A stretch of 35,233 nucleotides of DNA. Origin: Halomonas sp. GTDB taxonomy: Bacteria > Pseudomonadota > Gammaproteobacteria > Pseudomonadales > Halomonadaceae. Under the pieces are notes generated by a model. It ran no database searches and was not told the origin of the DNA. It was given only the letters and a program-made list of their open reading frames with translations. The translations under genes were made by a program, and so were the position numbers. Location of the stretch: positions 1 to 35,233 of the forward strand of contig JAGXGN010000175.1 of NCBI GenBank assembly GCA_024636705.1. Reading direction: 5' to 3'. Below are positions 21,706-31,000 of this stretch, in pieces (position 1 is the stretch's first letter; every line of letters begins with the position of its first letter).

Positions 21706-24540
21706 TCAGGCGTTGAAGGCGTCTTCCACCAGTTGGCGCTGCTGTTCTATGTGCACGGAAATGTAGCCCGCCGCGGGGGCTGCCGACGCCGGACGACCGG
21801 CGAATTTCAGTTCCTGACCCAAGCCTTTTCCAAGCAGGTCGAACACCGCGCGCATGTGATGCTGGCTGGAATACCAGGCGCCCTGATTGAGGGGTTCTTC
21901 CTGACACCAGACCACGGTATCGACCCGGGTATACGCCTCGATAGCCTCGTGCAGTTCTTCCTTCGGGAAGGGATAGAGCTGCTCGATCCGCAGGATGGCG
22001 ACATCATCGCGGGCATTCTCCTCGCGCCAGCTGGCCAGATCGTAGTAGACCTTGCCGGCACAGAGGATGATGCGCTCGACCTTCCCGGCCTCCAGCTTCC
22101 CCTGATCGGGAAGAACCATCTGGAACTTGCCGTCGGAGAGCTCCTCGAGTGTGGAGGTCGCCTCCTTGTGGCGCAGCAGACTCTTCGGCGTCATCACGAC
22201 CAGCGGCTTGCGCAACGGGCGAATCACCTGACGCCGTAACAGGTGATAGATCTGCGCCGGCGTGGTCGGCACACAGACCTGCATGTTCTGTTCGGCGCAC
22301 ATCTGCAGGAAACGCTCGAGACGGGCGGAGGAATGCTCCGGACCCTGACCCTCGTAGCCATGGGGTAGCAACATGGTCAGCCCGCAAAGCCGTCCCCACT
22401 TGGTCTCACCGGATGAGATGAACTGGTCCACCACGACCTGGGCGCCGTTGAAGAAGTCACCGAACTGGGCTTCCCAGACGATCAGGGCACTGGGCATGGT
22501 GGTGGCATAGCCGTACTCGAAGGCCAGCACGGCCTCTTCCGACAGGAAGGAATCGTGGATGGTGAAACGCGGCTGGCCGTCCGCCATGTGCTGCAGCGGC
22601 ACATAGGCCTTGCCGTCCTTCTGGTTGTGCACTACCGCATGGCGGTGAGAGAAGGTGCCACGCCCCACGTCCTGCCCGGTGATGCGAATCGGATGCCCCT
22701 GATCGAGCAAGGTGGCATAGGCCAGGGTCTCGGCGAAGCCCCAGTTGAGCGCCATGGCCCCCGCCTGCATCTTGCGGCGATCCTCGTAGAGTTTGGCCAC
22801 CTGCCGCTGGACCTCGACACCATCCGGGACTTCGCACATCCGCGCGGCCAGTTGCTGCAGGCGCTTGAGGTCGAAGGACGTATCGGCATCTCCCGTCCAC
22901 TCATGACCCAGGTAGGGTCGCCAGTCGACGAAGAGTTCGGTGTTGGGTTCCAGGACCAGCGCATTGGCCACATGGTTGCCGGCGACCAGATCATCGCGAT
23001 AGGTCTCGATCAGCCCCTTGGCCTCGTCCTCGCCGAGCACTCCCTGGTCGACCAGTCGCTGGGCATAGAGCGCCCGCGACGAGGGATGATCCTTGATCTT
23101 GTGATACATCATCGGCTGGGTGCCGGACGGCTCATCGGCCTCGTTGTGGCCACGACGGCGATAGCACACCAGGTCGATCACCACATCGCGCTTGAACTCG
23201 TGACGGTAATCGAGGGCGACCTGGGTCGCGTGCAGGACCGCATCGGCATCGTCCCCGTTGACATGGAAGATGGGCGCCTGAACCATCTTGGCGATATCGG
23301 TGCAGTACTCGGTAGACCGGGTGTCCTGGGGATACGAGGTGGTGAAACCGATCTGGTTGTTGATGACGATATGCACCGTGCCCCCGGTCTTGTAGGCACG
23401 GGTCTGGGACATCTGGAAGGTCTCCATGACCACACCCTGGCCGGCGAAGGCCGCATCGCCGTGGACATTGATCGGGAGTACCTTGGTGCCATCCGGATCA
23501 TCACGACGATCCTGGCGAGCGCGTACCGAGCCCTCGACCACCGGCGCCACGATCTCCAGATGGGAGGGGTTGAACGACATCGCCAGATGGACCTCCCCAC
23601 CCGGTGACATGACGTTGGAACTGAAGCCCTGGTGGTACTTGACGTCCCCCGAGCCCCGCTCGATGACCTTCTTGCCGTCGAATTCGTCGATCAACTCGGA
23701 GGGATTCTTGCCGAGGATATTGACGAGCAGATTGAGGCGCCCGCGGTGGGCCATACCGATGACCACTTCCTTCGCTCCATAGGCCCCGGCGCGCTGGATC
23801 AGCTCGTCCATCATGGGGATGAAGACCTCGCCACCCTCGAGACCGAAGCGCTTGGTACCCGGGTACTTGGACGCCAGGTAGGTCTCGAGGCCCTCGGCGG
23901 CGGTCAAGCGCTCCAGGACGTGCTTGCGCACCTCCGGGCTGAACTTCGGTGCCGAGCGAACCGATTCGAAACGCTGCTGGAGCCAGCGCTTTTCCTCGGT
24001 ATCGACGATATGCATGATCTCGCAGCCGATGGCACGGCAGTAGGTCTGCTCGAGGGCATCGACGATTTCCTTCAGGGGTGCCTTGTCCAAGCCCATGAAG
24101 AAGGAACCAGTCTGAAACTCGGTATCCAGATCGGCCTTGGAGAGCTGGTGGAAGGAGAGGTCGAGGTCGGGGACGGGAGTCGGGCTGCGCAGACCCAGAG
24201 GGTCGATCTCGGCCTTCTGATGACCGCGGAAGCGGTAAGCATTGATCAACTGAAGGACCTTGACCTGCTTCTTGTTCTCGCCGCTGTCGACGGCGGCACC
24301 CGCCTGGGCGCTTCGCCGCCGCTGACCCAACTGGTAGAACTGGTCACGAATGGGGGAAAGGGGGACGTCCTGAGCAGTACCGCCTTCGGGATCCGACAGC
24401 GCATCGAAATACTGGCGCCATTCCTCGGCAACGGCCTGCGGATCTTCCAGATATTGCTCGTAGAGCGCTTCCACATAGTGAGCATTGCCGCCACTCACAT
24501 GGGAGGAGCGCCACATCAACTCCATTATGCCTTCTTGCAT
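21706..24540 (-). CDS. sucA: 2-oxoglutarate dehydrogenase E1 component
   Basis: A 944-residue thiamine-diphosphate enzyme (E. coli 933) that decarboxylates 2-oxoglutarate and succinylates the E2 lipoyl group. Landmarks are the N-terminal MWRSSHVSGGNAHYVEALYE used for E2/E3 contact, VIGMAHRGRLNLLVNILGK, the ThDP/Mg segment with HVNGDDADAV, and the late FQMVLPD and QEEPLNQGAW blocks. I placed the start at ATG 24540 because it gives the same 17-residue spacing to the first SG as E. coli SucA. ATG 24525 has a better ribosome site (AGAAGGC) and is an alternative. The upstream ATG at 24690 falls in the hairpin-bearing spacer and its extra residues do not resemble the family. Confidence 0.96.
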   Translation of the reverse strand: MQEGIMELMWRSSHVSGGNAHYVEALYEQYLEDPQAVAEEWRQYFDALSDPEGGTAQDVPLSPIRDQFYQLGQRRRSAQAGAAVDSGENKKQVKVLQLINAYRFRGHQKAEIDPLGLRSPTPVPDLDLSFHQLSKADLDTEFQTGSFFMGLDKAPLKEIVDALEQTYCRAIGCEIMHIVDTEEKRWLQQRFESVRSAPKFSPEVRKHVLERLTAAEGLETYLASKYPGTKRFGLEGGEVFIPMMDELIQRAGAYGAKEVVIGMAHRGRLNLLVNILGKNPSELIDEFDGKKVIERGSGDVKYHQGFSSNVMSPGGEVHLAMSFNPSHLEIVAPVVEGSVRARQDRRDDPDGTKVLPINVHGDAAFAGQGVVMETFQMSQTRAYKTGGTVHIVINNQIGFTTSYPQDTRSTEYCTDIAKMVQAPIFHVNGDDADAVLHATQVALDYRHEFKRDVVIDLVCYRRRGHNEADEPSGTQPMMYHKIKDHPSSRALYAQRLVDQGVLGEDEAKGLIETYRDDLVAGNHVANALVLEPNTELFVDWRPYLGHEWTGDADTSFDLKRLQQLAARMCEVPDGVEVQRQVAKLYEDRRKMQAGAMALNWGFAETLAYATLLDQGHPIRITGQDVGRGTFSHRHAVVHNQKDGKAYVPLQHMADGQPRFTIHDSFLSEEAVLAFEYGYATTMPSALIVWEAQFGDFFNGAQVVVDQFISSGETKWGRLCGLTMLLPHGYEGQGPEHSSARLERFLQMCAEQNMQVCVPTTPAQIYHLLRRQVIRPLRKPLVVMTPKSLLRHKEATSTLEELSDGKFQMVLPDQGKLEAGKVERIILCAGKVYYDLASWREENARDDVAILRIEQLYPFPKEELHEAIEAYTRVDTVVWCQEEPLNQGAWYSSQHHMRAVFDLLGKGLGQELKFAGRPASAAPAAGYISVHIEQQRQLVEDAFNA

Positions 24541-24667
24541 ATCTCGGTCACCCTGCACTGATGGGGTGTGATCGATATCGCCGCCATGTTTCCGGGGCGA
24601 CACCGCTGATGCCCGGCCGGTCGGGCCTTGTCTACCCCGGCGGGGCCGGCAACCCGGAATTCGATGG

Positions 24668-24700
24668 CCAAGAGCCGGCACCCCGGGCACCGGCTCTTGG
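24668..24700 (-). other. Strong hairpin in the sdhB-sucA spacer
   Basis: CCAAGAGCCGG and CCGGCTCTTGG make a perfect 11-bp stem with an 11-base loop, 78 bases beyond the sdhB stop. No T-run follows on the minus strand. It may mark an attenuation or processing point between the sdh and suc parts of the operon. Confidence 0.5.
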
Positions 24701-24777
24701 TAGAATACCGCCTCACTCGAGCAAGCTGTGCCGCCTCAGGCAAGCGTGGCACATCATAACAAGCCCCGCTTCACGAT

Positions 24778-25488
24778 TTAAGTGGCATTTGCCAGAAGCA
24801 TCTCGCGGATCTTACCGATCGCCCGCGTCGGGTTCAGGCCCTTGGGGCAGACCGCGACACAGTTCATGATGCCCCGGCAACGGAACACGGAGAACGGATC
24901 CTCTAGCTCGGCCAGACGTTCCTGGGTCGCCGTATCGCGGGAATCGACCAGGAAGCGGTAGGACTGCAGCAGGCCGGCAGGACCAACGAATTTATCGGGG
25001 TTCCACCAGAAGGAGGGGCAGGCGGTGGAGCAGCAGGCACAGAGGATGCACTCGTAGAGGCCATCCAGCTTGTCACGCTCCTCCGGGGACTGCAGCCGCT
25101 CGATGGCCGGCGCCGGCTGGTCATTCTGCAGGTAGGGCTCGATCCGCTCGTACTGCTTGTAGAACAGCGCCATATCCACCACCAAGTCACGGATCACCGG
25201 CAGGCCGGGCAAGGGACGCAACACCAGCCGATCATCCTTCACCACCTCGGAGAGCGGGGTAATGCAGGCCAGGCCGTTCTTGCCGTTCATGTTCATGCCA
25301 TCGGACCCGCAGACGCCTTCACGGCAGCTGCGCCGATAGGCCAGGCCGTTGTCCTGCTCCTTCATCATGTGCAGCACATCCAGCACCATGACGTCACGGC
25401 CCTGGGTGTCGACCTCGAAGTTCTCCATGTAGGGCGCGGAATCGGTCTCCGGATTGTAGCGGTACAGGGATACCTGAAGATTGGACAT
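24778..25488 (-). CDS. sdhB: Succinate dehydrogenase iron-sulfur subunit
   Basis: A 236-residue iron-sulfur protein (E. coli 238) carrying electrons from the flavin to ubiquinone in complex II. The [2Fe-2S] motif is CREGVCGSDGMNMNGKNG with a fourth Cys shortly after. The [4Fe-4S] and [3Fe-4S] ligands are in CILCACCSTACP and CRGIMNCVAVCPKGLNP. The start is ATG 25488 behind AAGGGGAG. It lies 57 bases after sdhA. A 237-base spacer with a hairpin separates it from sucA, the widest gap inside the cluster. Confidence 0.97.
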   Translation of the reverse strand: MSNLQVSLYRYNPETDSAPYMENFEVDTQGRDVMVLDVLHMMKEQDNGLAYRRSCREGVCGSDGMNMNGKNGLACITPLSEVVKDDRLVLRPLPGLPVIRDLVVDMALFYKQYERIEPYLQNDQPAPAIERLQSPEERDKLDGLYECILCACCSTACPSFWWNPDKFVGPAGLLQSYRFLVDSRDTATQERLAELEDPFSVFRCRGIMNCVAVCPKGLNPTRAIGKIREMLLANAT

Positions 25489-25545
25489 CGTGACTCCCCT
25501 TTCGTGAATGCAGTTCCAGCAGGTGTGGACCCTGTGGATGTGAGC

Positions 25546-27318
25546 TTAGTAGGTACGAATTTTCGGCTCGAACACGTCGACGGTCCGGGGAGCGAAGTTG
25601 ACGTCACGCTTACCCAGTCGCTTCTCCAGCGGGAAGTACATCGAGTGCTTCAACCAGTTCACATCGTCACGGTCCGGATAGTCATAGCGGGAATGGGCGC
25701 CACGGCTTTCCTTGCGCTCCAGGGCGGCGATGGCAGTCGCCTCGGCCACCTCCATCAGGTTATCCAGCTCCAGCGCTTCGACACGCGCCGTGTTGAAGGT
25801 ATTCGACTTGTCCGGCAGGTACGCCCCGGCGATACGCTCACGAAGTTCCGCGAGCTGCGCCACACCCTTCTGCATGTTGTCTTCCTCGCGGAAGACACCG
25901 AACGAGGTCTGCATGATGTCCTGCAACGCACGCTTTAGCTCGGGGACGGTCTCCCCATCCGATGACGCGTTCCAGCGGGTGATCCGTTTCATGGCCGTCT
26001 CGACATCCGACTCGCTGGCATCCAGGTACTCGATGCCCTCGTTGAGCGCCCCCTCGATGTACATGCCGGCCGCACGGCCGAACACCACCAGGTCGAGCAG
26101 CGAGTTGCCGCCCAGGCGGTTGGCACCATGCACAGACACACAGGCCGCCTCACCGCAGGCGAACAGACCGTTGATGATCTGGTCGTTGCCGTCACCATCC
26201 TGCATGATCGCCTGACCGTGCACGTTGGTCGGGATACCCCCCATCATGTAGTGACAGGTCGGGACGACCGGAATCGGTTCATTGGCCGGGTCCACGTGGG
26301 CGAAGGTCTTGGACAGCTCGACGATGCCGGGCAGGCGCTTACCGAGCACCTCCTCCCCCAGGTGGTCGAGCTTGAGAAGGACATGGTCGCCCTTCTCGCC
26401 GCAGCCGCGACCCTCGAGGATCTCCATGACCATGGAACGCGCCACCACGTCGCGGCCGGCCAGGTCCTTGGCATTGGGGGCATAACGCTCCATGAAACGC
26501 TCGCCGTCCTTGTTGATCAGGTAGCCACCCTCGCCGCGGCAGCCCTCGGTCACCAGGGTACCGGCGCCGTAGATGCCGGTCGGGTGGAACTGCCACATCT
26601 CCATGTCCTGCATCGGGAAGCCGGCACGCAGCGCCATGCCGATGCCGTCGCCGGTGTTGATCAGGGCATTGGTCGTGGAGGCATAGATGCGCCCAGCACC
26701 GCCGGTAGCCAGCACCGTGGCCTTGGCCTTGACGTGCACCACCTCACCGGACTCAATGTCCATGGCGATGCAGCCCACCACATCACCGTCGGCATTCTTG
26801 ACCAGGTCGACGGCATACCACTCGTTGAGGAAGGTGGTGTTGTTCTTGAGGTTGTTCTGGTAGAGCGTGTGCAGCAGGGCGTGGCCGGTACGGTCGGCGG
26901 CTGCACAGGTGCGGGTGGCCTGCCCTCCCTCACCGAAATTCTTCGACTGACCACCGAAGGGGCGCTGATAGATGCGGCCATTGTCGAAGCGGGAGAACGG
27001 CAGCCCCATGTGCTCGAGCTCGAACACCGCCTTGGGACCCTCGGAACACATGTACTCGGCCGCGTCCTGATCGGCGATGTAGTCGCTGCCCTTGACGGTG
27101 TCATACATGTGCCAGCGCCAGTCGTCGTTGGGGTCGGCCGAGGCGATGGCACAGGTGATACCACCCTGGGCAGAGACCGTATGTGACCGGGTCGGAAAGA
27201 CTTTGGAGAGTACCGCGGTCTTCTTGCCGGACTTGGCCAGCTCGAGGGCAGCACGCATGCCGGCCCCTCCACCGCCGATGATGATGGCATCGAACGTCAG
27301 GCTACGCATGTTGGACAT
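25546..27318 (-). CDS. sdhA: Succinate dehydrogenase flavoprotein subunit
   Basis: A 590-residue flavoprotein (E. coli 588) that oxidises succinate to fumarate on the inner face of the membrane. The FAD fold is [17 protein letters not shown]. Covalent FAD attachment is predicted at His46 in [13 protein letters not shown], equivalent to E. coli His45. [21 protein letters not shown] is a substrate-site segment, and the C-terminal [21 protein letters not shown] is typical. The start is ATG 27318, 3 bases after the sdhD stop. Confidence 0.97.
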   Translation of the reverse strand: MSNMRSLTFDAIIIGGGGAGMRAALELAKSGKKTAVLSKVFPTRSHTVSAQGGITCAIASADPNDDWRWHMYDTVKGSDYIADQDAAEYMCSEGPKAVFELEHMGLPFSRFDNGRIYQRPFGGQSKNFGEGGQATRTCAAADRTGHALLHTLYQNNLKNNTTFLNEWYAVDLVKNADGDVVGCIAMDIESGEVVHVKAKATVLATGGAGRIYASTTNALINTGDGIGMALRAGFPMQDMEMWQFHPTGIYGAGTLVTEGCRGEGGYLINKDGERFMERYAPNAKDLAGRDVVARSMVMEILEGRGCGEKGDHVLLKLDHLGEEVLGKRLPGIVELSKTFAHVDPANEPIPVVPTCHYMMGGIPTNVHGQAIMQDGDGNDQIINGLFACGEAACVSVHGANRLGGNSLLDLVVFGRAAGMYIEGALNEGIEYLDASESDVETAMKRITRWNASSDGETVPELKRALQDIMQTSFGVFREEDNMQKGVAQLAELRERIAGAYLPDKSNTFNTARVEALELDNLMEVAEATAIAALERKESRGAHSRYDYPDRDDVNWLKHSMYFPLEKRLGKRDVNFAPRTVDVFEPKIRTY

Positions 27319-27321
27319 GAA

Positions 27322-27669
27322 TCAGGCTCCCCATAGAACTTGAATGCCCCAGACCAGGAACACGAAGATGGACAGGATAACGAGGATCTGGACGCCGACA
27401 CGGATAGCGGTCGGCTTGAGATAGTCGGTGGTCACGGTCCACAGGCCGATCCAGGCATGGGCGGCCAGTGACACGAAGGCAAGCAATGAGAAGATCCGCA
27501 TCCAGGTCTGCGAGAAGAGCCCGCTCCAGGCGGCGTAATCGAGACCGGGATTGAACAGCAGATAGAGAACGATGAAGAGGGCGTAGAATGCCAGGATAAC
27601 GGCCGATACACGCTGTATCATCCAATCGGAGAGGCCACTGCGACCCAGGTTCGTGATGTTGGTTACCAT
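27322..27669 (-). CDS. sdhD: Succinate dehydrogenase membrane anchor subunit
   Basis: A 115-residue membrane subunit (E. coli 115) with three spans at about 22-40, 58-80 and 90-112. The heme b ligand is the His in AAHAWIGLWTVTTDYLKP, equivalent to E. coli His71. The Asp-Tyr in that motif lies near the quinone site. The N-terminal GLSDWMIQRVSAVIL is typical. Its ATG lies inside the end of sdhC (7-base overlap), so translation is coupled. Confidence 0.95.
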   Translation of the reverse strand: MVTNITNLGRSGLSDWMIQRVSAVILAFYALFIVLYLLFNPGLDYAAWSGLFSQTWMRIFSLLAFVSLAAHAWIGLWTVTTDYLKPTAIRVGVQILVILSIFVFLVWGIQVLWGA

Positions 27670-28040
27670 ACCCAGACTCCCGCCAGAATGATCAGAACGA
27701 CACTCACCACCACGGTGACCTGTGCCTTCTTGACGCCACCCTCGAGGGTCACGCCGATGTCCATGTCCATCAGTAGATGCTTGATGCCGGCGACGAGATG
27801 GAAGGCCAGCGCCGACAACAGCCCCCAGGTGGTCAACTTGGCCAGGACGTTGTTGGCCAGGGTGTCACGCACGGCCTCGAAGCCCAGCGGAGACGACAGT
27901 GACGTGTCCAGGGCCCAGAAGGCGAAGATCAGGCCGATGAAGAGGATGACCCCCGTGATGCGATGAACGATCGACGTCAGGGCGGGAAGGGGAAACTGTA
28001 TGGTGGTGAGATCCAGATTTACGGGTCGTTTGCTATTCAC
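27663..28040 (-). CDS. sdhC: Succinate dehydrogenase cytochrome b556 subunit
   Basis: First gene of the TCA cluster; 125 residues with three spans. The N-terminal KRPVNLDLTTIQFPLPALTS and SIVHRITGVILF form the quinone-site region. The heme His is in ALAFHLVAGIKHLLMD, matching E. coli His84. No ATG fits: I chose GTG 28040 because it gives the family N-terminus (V/M)NSKRPVNLDL; GTG 28067 would add nine residues. The ribosome site is weak in both cases. A predicted promoter at 28174-28202 leaves a leader of about 127 bases containing a stable hairpin (28115-28153). Confidence 0.92.
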   Translation of the reverse strand: MNSKRPVNLDLTTIQFPLPALTSIVHRITGVILFIGLIFAFWALDTSLSSPLGFEAVRDTLANNVLAKLTTWGLLSALAFHLVAGIKHLLMDMDIGVTLEGGVKKAQVTVVVSVVLIILAGVWVW

Positions 28041-28114
28041 GGCTCTATACACACTCTCTTGGCCCACTCTGGATCATGTCGAACTGGCCCGAGCGAGCGG
28101 TGGTTTCGGGAAGG

Positions 28115-28154
28115 AGGCGGCCATTGTCGGGGTGTGACAAGCGCCGCCTTTTTC
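28115..28154. other. Leader hairpin of sdhC; resembles an intrinsic terminator on the plus strand
   Basis: AGGCGGC (28115-28121) pairs with GCCGCCT (28143-28149), and inside it TTGTC pairs with GACAA around a 7-base loop. On the plus strand the outer arm runs straight into TTTTT, which is intrinsic-terminator form. On the minus strand it lies in the first 15-55 bases of the predicted sdhC transcript and has no T-run, so there it would act as a 5' leader structure. Confidence 0.6.
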
Positions 28155-28173
28155 CTGCCTGTCGCGCGGAAAG

Positions 28174-28202
28174 ATTATAGGGCCGCGACCCTCCCATGAC
28201 AA
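28174..28202 (-). promoter_or_regulatory. Predicted sigma-70 promoter of sdhCDAB-suc cluster
   Basis: Minus-strand TTGTCA, a 17-base spacer and a consensus TATAAT. The expected start is near 28167, giving a leader of about 127 bases to GTG 28040. Confidence 0.8.
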
Positions 28203-28225
28203 ATGAGCACGGATCAGACTAGACC

Positions 28226-28304
28226 ATGGTGCAAGCCGGTACCCAAAGGCGGAAGCCTGCAGGTGTCCCGTCAAACCGGCCCCGGCGCGCCATGATGGTG
28301 CAAG
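28226..28304. repeat. Direct repeat ATGGTGCAAG in the sdh/gltA regulatory region
   Basis: ATGGTGCAAG occurs at 28226-28235 and again at 28295-28304, 69 bases apart, between the two divergent promoters. The second copy is part of a small hairpin TGGTGC-AAG-GCACCA. It could be a regulator site or chance. Confidence 0.4.
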
Positions 28305-28374
28305 GCACCATTATCTATACAGAACCTAAATAATATCAAAGATGTCGTACAACCAACCCCTCGCCATGGGCTAA

Positions 28375-28402
28375 TTGACAATCGCTGGGACGCTTCTATA
28401 GT
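28375..28402 (+). promoter_or_regulatory. Predicted sigma-70 promoter of gltA
   Basis: Consensus TTGACA, a 16-base spacer and TATAGT. The expected start is near 28409, giving a leader of about 69 bases. Confidence 0.82.
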
Positions 28403-28477
28403 GGGCAAAACTTTTCGCCGACGGCGTAAGCGAAACAACGAGATTTCGACCAACCACGTACTCGACAGGAGGCCACC

Positions 28478-29764
28478 ATGGCTGACAGAAAAGCGACACT
28501 GACGGTAGACGGCCTGGACGCGTCGATCGATCTGCCGATCTATTCGGGCACCGTGGGGCCCGATGTCATCGATGTCCGCAAACTGGGTGCGGAAGGTCTC
28601 TTCACCTACGATCCCGGCTTCATGGTGACCTCGGCCTGCGAATCCGCCATCACCTACATCGACGGTGGCAAGGGCATATTGCTGCACCGCGGCTATCCCA
28701 TCGACCAGCTGGCCAAGGAATCCAACTTCATCGAGCTAAGCTACCTGCTGATGTTCGGCGAACTCCCCAGCACCGAGCAGTACAGCGACTTCGAGAGCCG
28801 CATCACCAACCACACCATGGTCCACGACCAGATCAATAACTTCTTCAAGGGCTTCCGTCGCGACGCCCACCCGATGTCGATCATCTGTGGTGTCGTCGGT
28901 GGCCTGGCCGCCTTCTACCATGACCACATGGACATCACGGTAGCCGAAGACCGCGAGATCAGCGCGATCCGCCTGATCGCCAAGATGCCGACCCTGGCGG
29001 CGATGTCCTACAAGTACAACATCGGCCAACCCTTCAACTACCCGCGCAACGACCTGAGCTATGCAGAGAACTTCCTCTACATGATGTTCAGCAACCCCTG
29101 CGAGGAGTACAAGATCAACCCGGTGTTCGCCAAGGCCATGGACCGCATCTTCATGCTCCATGCCGATCATGAGCAGAACGCCTCCACCTCGACGGTACGG
29201 CTGGCCGGCTCTACCGGCGCCAATCCCTTCGCCTGCATCAGCGCCGGCATCGCCGCGCTCTGGGGCCCGGCACATGGTGGCGCGAACGAAGCCGTCCTGA
29301 ACATGCTGGACGAGATCGGCGACGACTCCGAGGAAAACATCCAGCGCTACGTCGACCGCGCCAAGGACAAGGATCACAACTTCAAGCTGATGGGCTTCGG
29401 TCACCGCGTCTACCGCAACTTCGACCCGCGTGCCAAGGTCATGAAGGAGACCTGTGACGAGGTCTTGAGCGAACTCGGCAGGGCCGATGACCCGCAGCTC
29501 AAGATCGCCAAGCGCCTCGAGCAGATCGCCCTGGAAGACGACTACTTCATCGAGCGCAAGCTCTATCCGAACGTCGACTTCTACTCCGGGATCATCCTCA
29601 AGGCCATGGGCATCCCCAAGAACATGTTCACCGTCATCTTCGCCGTGTCCCGCACCATCGGCTGGATCTCCCACTGGCACGAGATGATCACGGGCGACTA
29701 CAAGATCAGCCGTCCTCGCCAGTTGTATATCGGCCATACCCAGCGCGACTATCCCGCCAAGTAA
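28478..29764 (+). CDS. gltA: Citrate synthase (type I, hexameric class)
   Basis: A 428-residue citrate synthase (E. coli 427) that condenses acetyl-CoA and oxaloacetate. It has the N-terminal beta domain typical of the Gram-negative type ([18 protein letters not shown]). Catalytic His residues lie in [15 protein letters not shown] and [16 protein letters not shown], and the catalytic Asp segment [16 protein letters not shown] follows. The start is ATG 28478 behind ACAGGAGG. It is divergent from sdhC, the arrangement seen in Pseudomonas and E. coli, so both arms share one control region. A strong terminator follows. Confidence 0.97.
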   Translation: MADRKATLTVDGLDASIDLPIYSGTVGPDVIDVRKLGAEGLFTYDPGFMVTSACESAITYIDGGKGILLHRGYPIDQLAKESNFIELSYLLMFGELPSTEQYSDFESRITNHTMVHDQINNFFKGFRRDAHPMSIICGVVGGLAAFYHDHMDITVAEDREISAIRLIAKMPTLAAMSYKYNIGQPFNYPRNDLSYAENFLYMMFSNPCEEYKINPVFAKAMDRIFMLHADHEQNASTSTVRLAGSTGANPFACISAGIAALWGPAHGGANEAVLNMLDEIGDDSEENIQRYVDRAKDKDHNFKLMGFGHRVYRNFDPRAKVMKETCDEVLSELGRADDPQLKIAKRLEQIALEDDYFIERKLYPNVDFYSGIILKAMGIPKNMFTVIFAVSRTIGWISHWHEMITGDYKISRPRQLYIGHTQRDYPAK

Positions 29765-29788
29765 GGTGCCGAGCCAGTGGTACACTCT

Positions 29789-29818
29789 GCAGAAAGCCGC
29801 CCACGGGCGGCTTTCTGC
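29789..29818 (+). terminator. Intrinsic terminator after gltA
   Basis: A perfect 13-bp stem GCAGAAAGCCGCC / GGCGGCTTTCTGC with a CACG tetraloop begins 25 bases after the gltA stop. The T-rich stretch is partly inside the 3' arm. Confidence 0.75.
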
Positions 29819-29860
29819 ATCATTACCTCCAAGACCACCCAACAAGAGGGAATCGTCAGG

Positions 29861-30751
29861 ATGAGCAAGCGTATTTCGACAGTCGCCTTTATCGGCCTGG
29901 GCGTCATGGGTTATCCCATGGCCGGCCACCTGGCCAAGGCAGGCCTCTCGGTCCGGGTCTACAACCGCACCAGCGAGAAGGCCGAGGCCTGGACCGCCGA
30001 GCATGGTGGCAGCCACCACGCGACACACCGGGAAGCGGCTCAGGATGCCGATCTGGTACTGGTCTGCGTGGGCAACGACGATGACGTCCGCCAGGTCACA
30101 ACGGGCGACGGCGGGGTCCTGGAGGGGATGGCCGCCGGCAGCCTGCTGGTCGATCACACCACCGCCTCGGCGGATCTTGCCGAGGAGCTCGATGCGGCCT
30201 GTCGCGACAAGGGCATCGGCTTTCTCGACGCCCCGGTCTCCGGCGGCCAGCAGGGGGCCGAAAACGGCGCTCTGACCATCATGTGCGGTGGCAGCGAGGC
30301 GGACTTCGACACGGCCCGTCCGGCGCTCGACCACTACGGCAAGGCCGTCACCCTGATGGGCCCAGCCGGCAGCGGCCAGCTGACCAAGATGGTCAACCAG
30401 ATCTGCATCGCCGGACTCGTCCAGGGGCTGGCGGAAGGAATGCACTTCGCCGAGCAGGCGGGCCTCGACCAGCAACGGGTGGTCGATGTCATCTCCAAGG
30501 GCGCGGCCGGCTCCTGGCAGATGGAGAATCGCCACAAGACCATGATCGCGGATGAGTACGAGCATGGCTTCGCGGTGAACTGGATGCGCAAGGACCTTGG
30601 GATTTGCCTGGACCAGGCGCGTCGCCTTCAGGCCCGACTGCCCGTGACGGCGTTGGTTGACCAGTTCTACGCCGACGTCCAGGTCCTGGGCGGTGGCCGC
30701 TGGGACACCACTTCGCTGCTGCGTCGCCTGCGTGCGGTGGAAAAGCACTAG
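29861..30751 (+). CDS. NAD(P)-dependent beta-hydroxyacid dehydrogenase (3-hydroxyisobutyrate dehydrogenase family)
   Basis: A 296-residue enzyme of the HIBADH/GarR/GlxR family. The Rossmann motif is FIGLGVMGYPMAGHLAKAG. The substrate-site segment FLDAPVSGGQQGAENGALTI is present. The catalytic lysine is in GSGQLTKMVNQ, and the C-terminal FAVNWMRKDLGICLDQA is typical. The substrate (3-hydroxyisobutyrate, tartronate semialdehyde, succinate semialdehyde or another) cannot be decided from motifs alone. The start is ATG 29861, where family resemblance begins; an upstream in-frame ATG at 29777 overlaps the gltA terminator. It is a single-gene unit followed by a hairpin. Confidence 0.9.
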   Translation: MSKRISTVAFIGLGVMGYPMAGHLAKAGLSVRVYNRTSEKAEAWTAEHGGSHHATHREAAQDADLVLVCVGNDDDVRQVTTGDGGVLEGMAAGSLLVDHTTASADLAEELDAACRDKGIGFLDAPVSGGQQGAENGALTIMCGGSEADFDTARPALDHYGKAVTLMGPAGSGQLTKMVNQICIAGLVQGLAEGMHFAEQAGLDQQRVVDVISKGAAGSWQMENRHKTMIADEYEHGFAVNWMRKDLGICLDQARRLQARLPVTALVDQFYADVQVLGGGRWDTTSLLRRLRAVEKH

Positions 30752-30771
30752 GTAAGATCACCCCTTCCTCA

Positions 30772-30791
30772 GGCCACCCACCCGGGTGGCC
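30772..30791 (+). terminator. Probable terminator after the hydroxyacid dehydrogenase
   Basis: GGCCACCC and GGGTGGCC form an 8-bp stem around a 4-base loop, 20 bases after the stop. GTCATCCTTTCGTC follows, so the T-run is weak. Confidence 0.55.
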
Positions 30792-30917
30792 GTCATCCTT
30801 TCGTCACGGCCTCCTCACATCCGCCCAGCCTTCGACACGGCGGACATTCCACGCTGGACGCGATTGACATTTCTCCACTTCCACGCACTCGATTTCCCTG
30901 CCGAAAGGCGGGATACG

Positions 30918-30952
30918 TTTTCCACATAATCTGTGGATAAGCCTGTTCACAA
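30918..30952. promoter_or_regulatory. Cluster of DnaA boxes
   Basis: TTTTCCACA (30918-30926, plus) and TTATCCACA (30932-30940, minus) both fit the DnaA-box consensus TTWTNCACA exactly. They face each other across 5 bases as an inverted repeat. A third, one-mismatch box CTGTTCACA follows at once on the plus strand (about 30943-30951). The block lies in a 489-base gap without a gene. Confidence 0.6.
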
Positions 30953-31000
30953 CCCTGCACAAACGCCATGAAATCGCCATGAACAGGGGAAAGACCTTAG

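Noticed and set aside
28736-30748. 670-residue minus-strand open frame across gltA and the hydroxyacid dehydrogenase
   Set aside because: It is antisense to two clear genes and crosses the gltA terminator; the translation (His/Val/Asp-rich) has no family pattern.
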